Notes under the pieces: model-generated
Told to the model about the DNA's origin: nothing
Seen by the model: the letters and a program-made list of their open reading frames with translations, nothing else
Database searches by the model: none
Assembly: GCA_050292445.1 (NCBI GenBank)
Contig: JBNKLQ010000149.1
Span: forward strand, 1-14,664
Reading direction: 5' to 3'
From: Leptofilum sp050292445
GTDB lineage: Bacteria > Chloroflexota > Anaerolineae > Promineifilales > Promineifilaceae
Length of the DNA: 14,664 bases
Shown here: in pieces, positions 13,921-14,664 of the stretch
How positions within the stretch are numbered: position 1 is the first letter of the stretch
How the letters are laid out: the number at the start of each line of letters is the position of its first letter
Program-made: the position numbers and the translations under genes

Positions 13921-13983
13921 GGGGATACCTCTCAAATGCGGGTAGTGAATAATGGTTGGCAATAATCATATCAAATAAATTTG

Positions 13984-14664
13984 TTATGTCATATCCAATA
14001 ATTCAGACTCACTTATGATAGGAACACCCAGGCTTTCTGCTTTGGTTAATTTACTGCCTGCCTTTTCGCCAGCAAGCAAATAATTGGTATTTTTACTGAC
14101 CGAGCTGGTGACTTTGCCGCCGTGGGTTTCAATCAATGCCTTGGCTTCATCACGAGACATTGAAGGCAAAGTGCCGGTAACAACAAAGGTAAGACCCTCT
14201 AGCGTATTGCTGCCAGCAGCAGCTTCATCCGGCTCGTCGGCCTGAAATTTGAGGCCTGCCTGGCGGAATTTTTCTAGCAGGGCACGATGGCGCTCATCGG
14301 CAAACCAGGTGGTGACGGATACGGCCGTTCCCGGCCCAATCCCCTCAATTTCTTCCAATCGCTCCTGGCTAGCCTCAGCTAAGGCATCAATCGAGCCAAA
14401 TTCATCCATTAGCAATCCTGCCACCACATTGCCCACAAAACGAATCCCCAGCGCCGTGAGGAAACGAGCTGGCGATTGGTTTTTGCTGGCTTGCAAGCCA
14501 TTCAGCAAATTATCGACTTTTTTGTCCTTGAAGCCTTCCAGAGCCAGAAGTTGATCTCGATCCAAATAATAAATGTCGGCCAAATCCTTCACCAAACCAA
14601 CTTCAGCCAATTGCGCACCTGTCTTGCCGCCAAAGCCGTCGATGTCCATCGCTCCCCGGCTGAC
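13984..14664 (-). CDS. ligA: NAD-dependent DNA ligase LigA, C-terminal part (5' end outside window)
   Basis: This is the C-terminal third of bacterial DNA ligase, which seals nicks during replication and repair using NAD+. The frame is open to the window edge and reads VSRGA before MDIDGFGGKT, matching the canonical SRGAMDIEGLG segment after the zinc finger. The ATG at 14649 is therefore internal and not the start. The visible part holds helix-hairpin-helix repeats: ALEGFKDKKVDNLL, AAALGIRFVG-type sequence (TALGIRFVGN) and IEGIGPGTAVSV. A BRCT domain follows from about base 14208 to the end, with LTFVVTGTLPSMSRDEAK and IISESELL. The adenylation domain and catalytic lysine are outside the window. 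Confidence 0.96.
   Translation of the reverse strand, partial: VSRGAMDIDGFGGKTGAQLAEVGLVKDLADIYYLDRDQLLALEGFKDKKVDNLLNGLQASKNQSPARFLTALGIRFVGNVVAGLLMDEFGSIDALAEASQERLEEIEGIGPGTAVSVTTWFADERHRALLEKFRQAGLKFQADEPDEAAAGSNTLEGLTFVVTGTLPSMSRDEAKALIETHGGKVTSSVSKNTNYLLAGEKAGSKLTKAESLGVPIISESELLDMT

Noticed and set aside
1..14664. A defence system, CRISPR array, tRNA or rRNA gene
   Set aside because: No regularly spaced repeats, no defence-type domains and no cloverleaf or rRNA-like sequence were seen on either strand.

Overview
This window most likely comes from a free-living, moderate-GC bacterium. Its gene style suggests the Chloroflexota (Anaerolineae-like), but that is inference with no marker gene to settle it. 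Supporting signs are good Shine-Dalgarno sites, a Tat-type lipoprotein, a very long multidomain secreted subtilase, and striking over-use of the 8-bp palindrome ACGGCCGT (15 exact copies counted by eye in 14.7 kb, against about 0.2 expected for random sequence). The window looks chromosomal: housekeeping and transport genes, with one solitary tyrosine recombinase as the only mobility gene.

Layout. Bases 1-1248 (+) hold the 3' part of a MidA-like SAM-dependent methyltransferase. Bases 1338-2498 (+) encode a complete tyrosine recombinase, with its own promoter (TTGACA-17-TAATAT) overlapped by a large, nearly perfect palindrome. A RibD C-terminal/DHFR-like reductase (2521-3342, +) follows 22 bp later and probably shares that transcript. 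A perfect 18-bp-stem bidirectional terminator and a second small REP-like palindrome separate it from the convergent 1860-residue secreted subtilase (3462-9044, -). The subtilase is KP-43-like, followed by FN3, three MAM-like modules alternating with two BACON-like modules, and a PxKxF-like C-terminus. A 351-bp leader (9045-9395) separates it from the upstream mannose-6-phosphate isomerase gene manA (9396-10385, -).

The right third is a TRAP (tripartite, ion-gradient-driven, binding-protein-dependent) transporter in an unusual split layout. The TakP-like binding protein (10512-11672, +) is divergent from manA across a 126-bp promoter region containing a perfect palindrome. It converges on the membrane subunits dctM (11747-13213, -) and dctQ (13249-13920, -), with a perfect bidirectional terminator between them. 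The right edge is the C-terminal part of NAD-dependent DNA ligase LigA (13984-14664, -).

How the genes fit together. The TRAP P, Q and M subunits together would form one high-affinity importer. The binding protein resembles the 2-oxoacid/lactate-type TakP group through its EWVGPYDD and YYYYPGWW motifs. The subtilase probably acts outside the cell in polymer or protein breakdown. No defence system, CRISPR array, rRNA or tRNA was seen. The most unusual items are the ACGGCCGT palindrome, the palindrome over the integrase promoter, the internally duplicated subtilase and the split TRAP locus.
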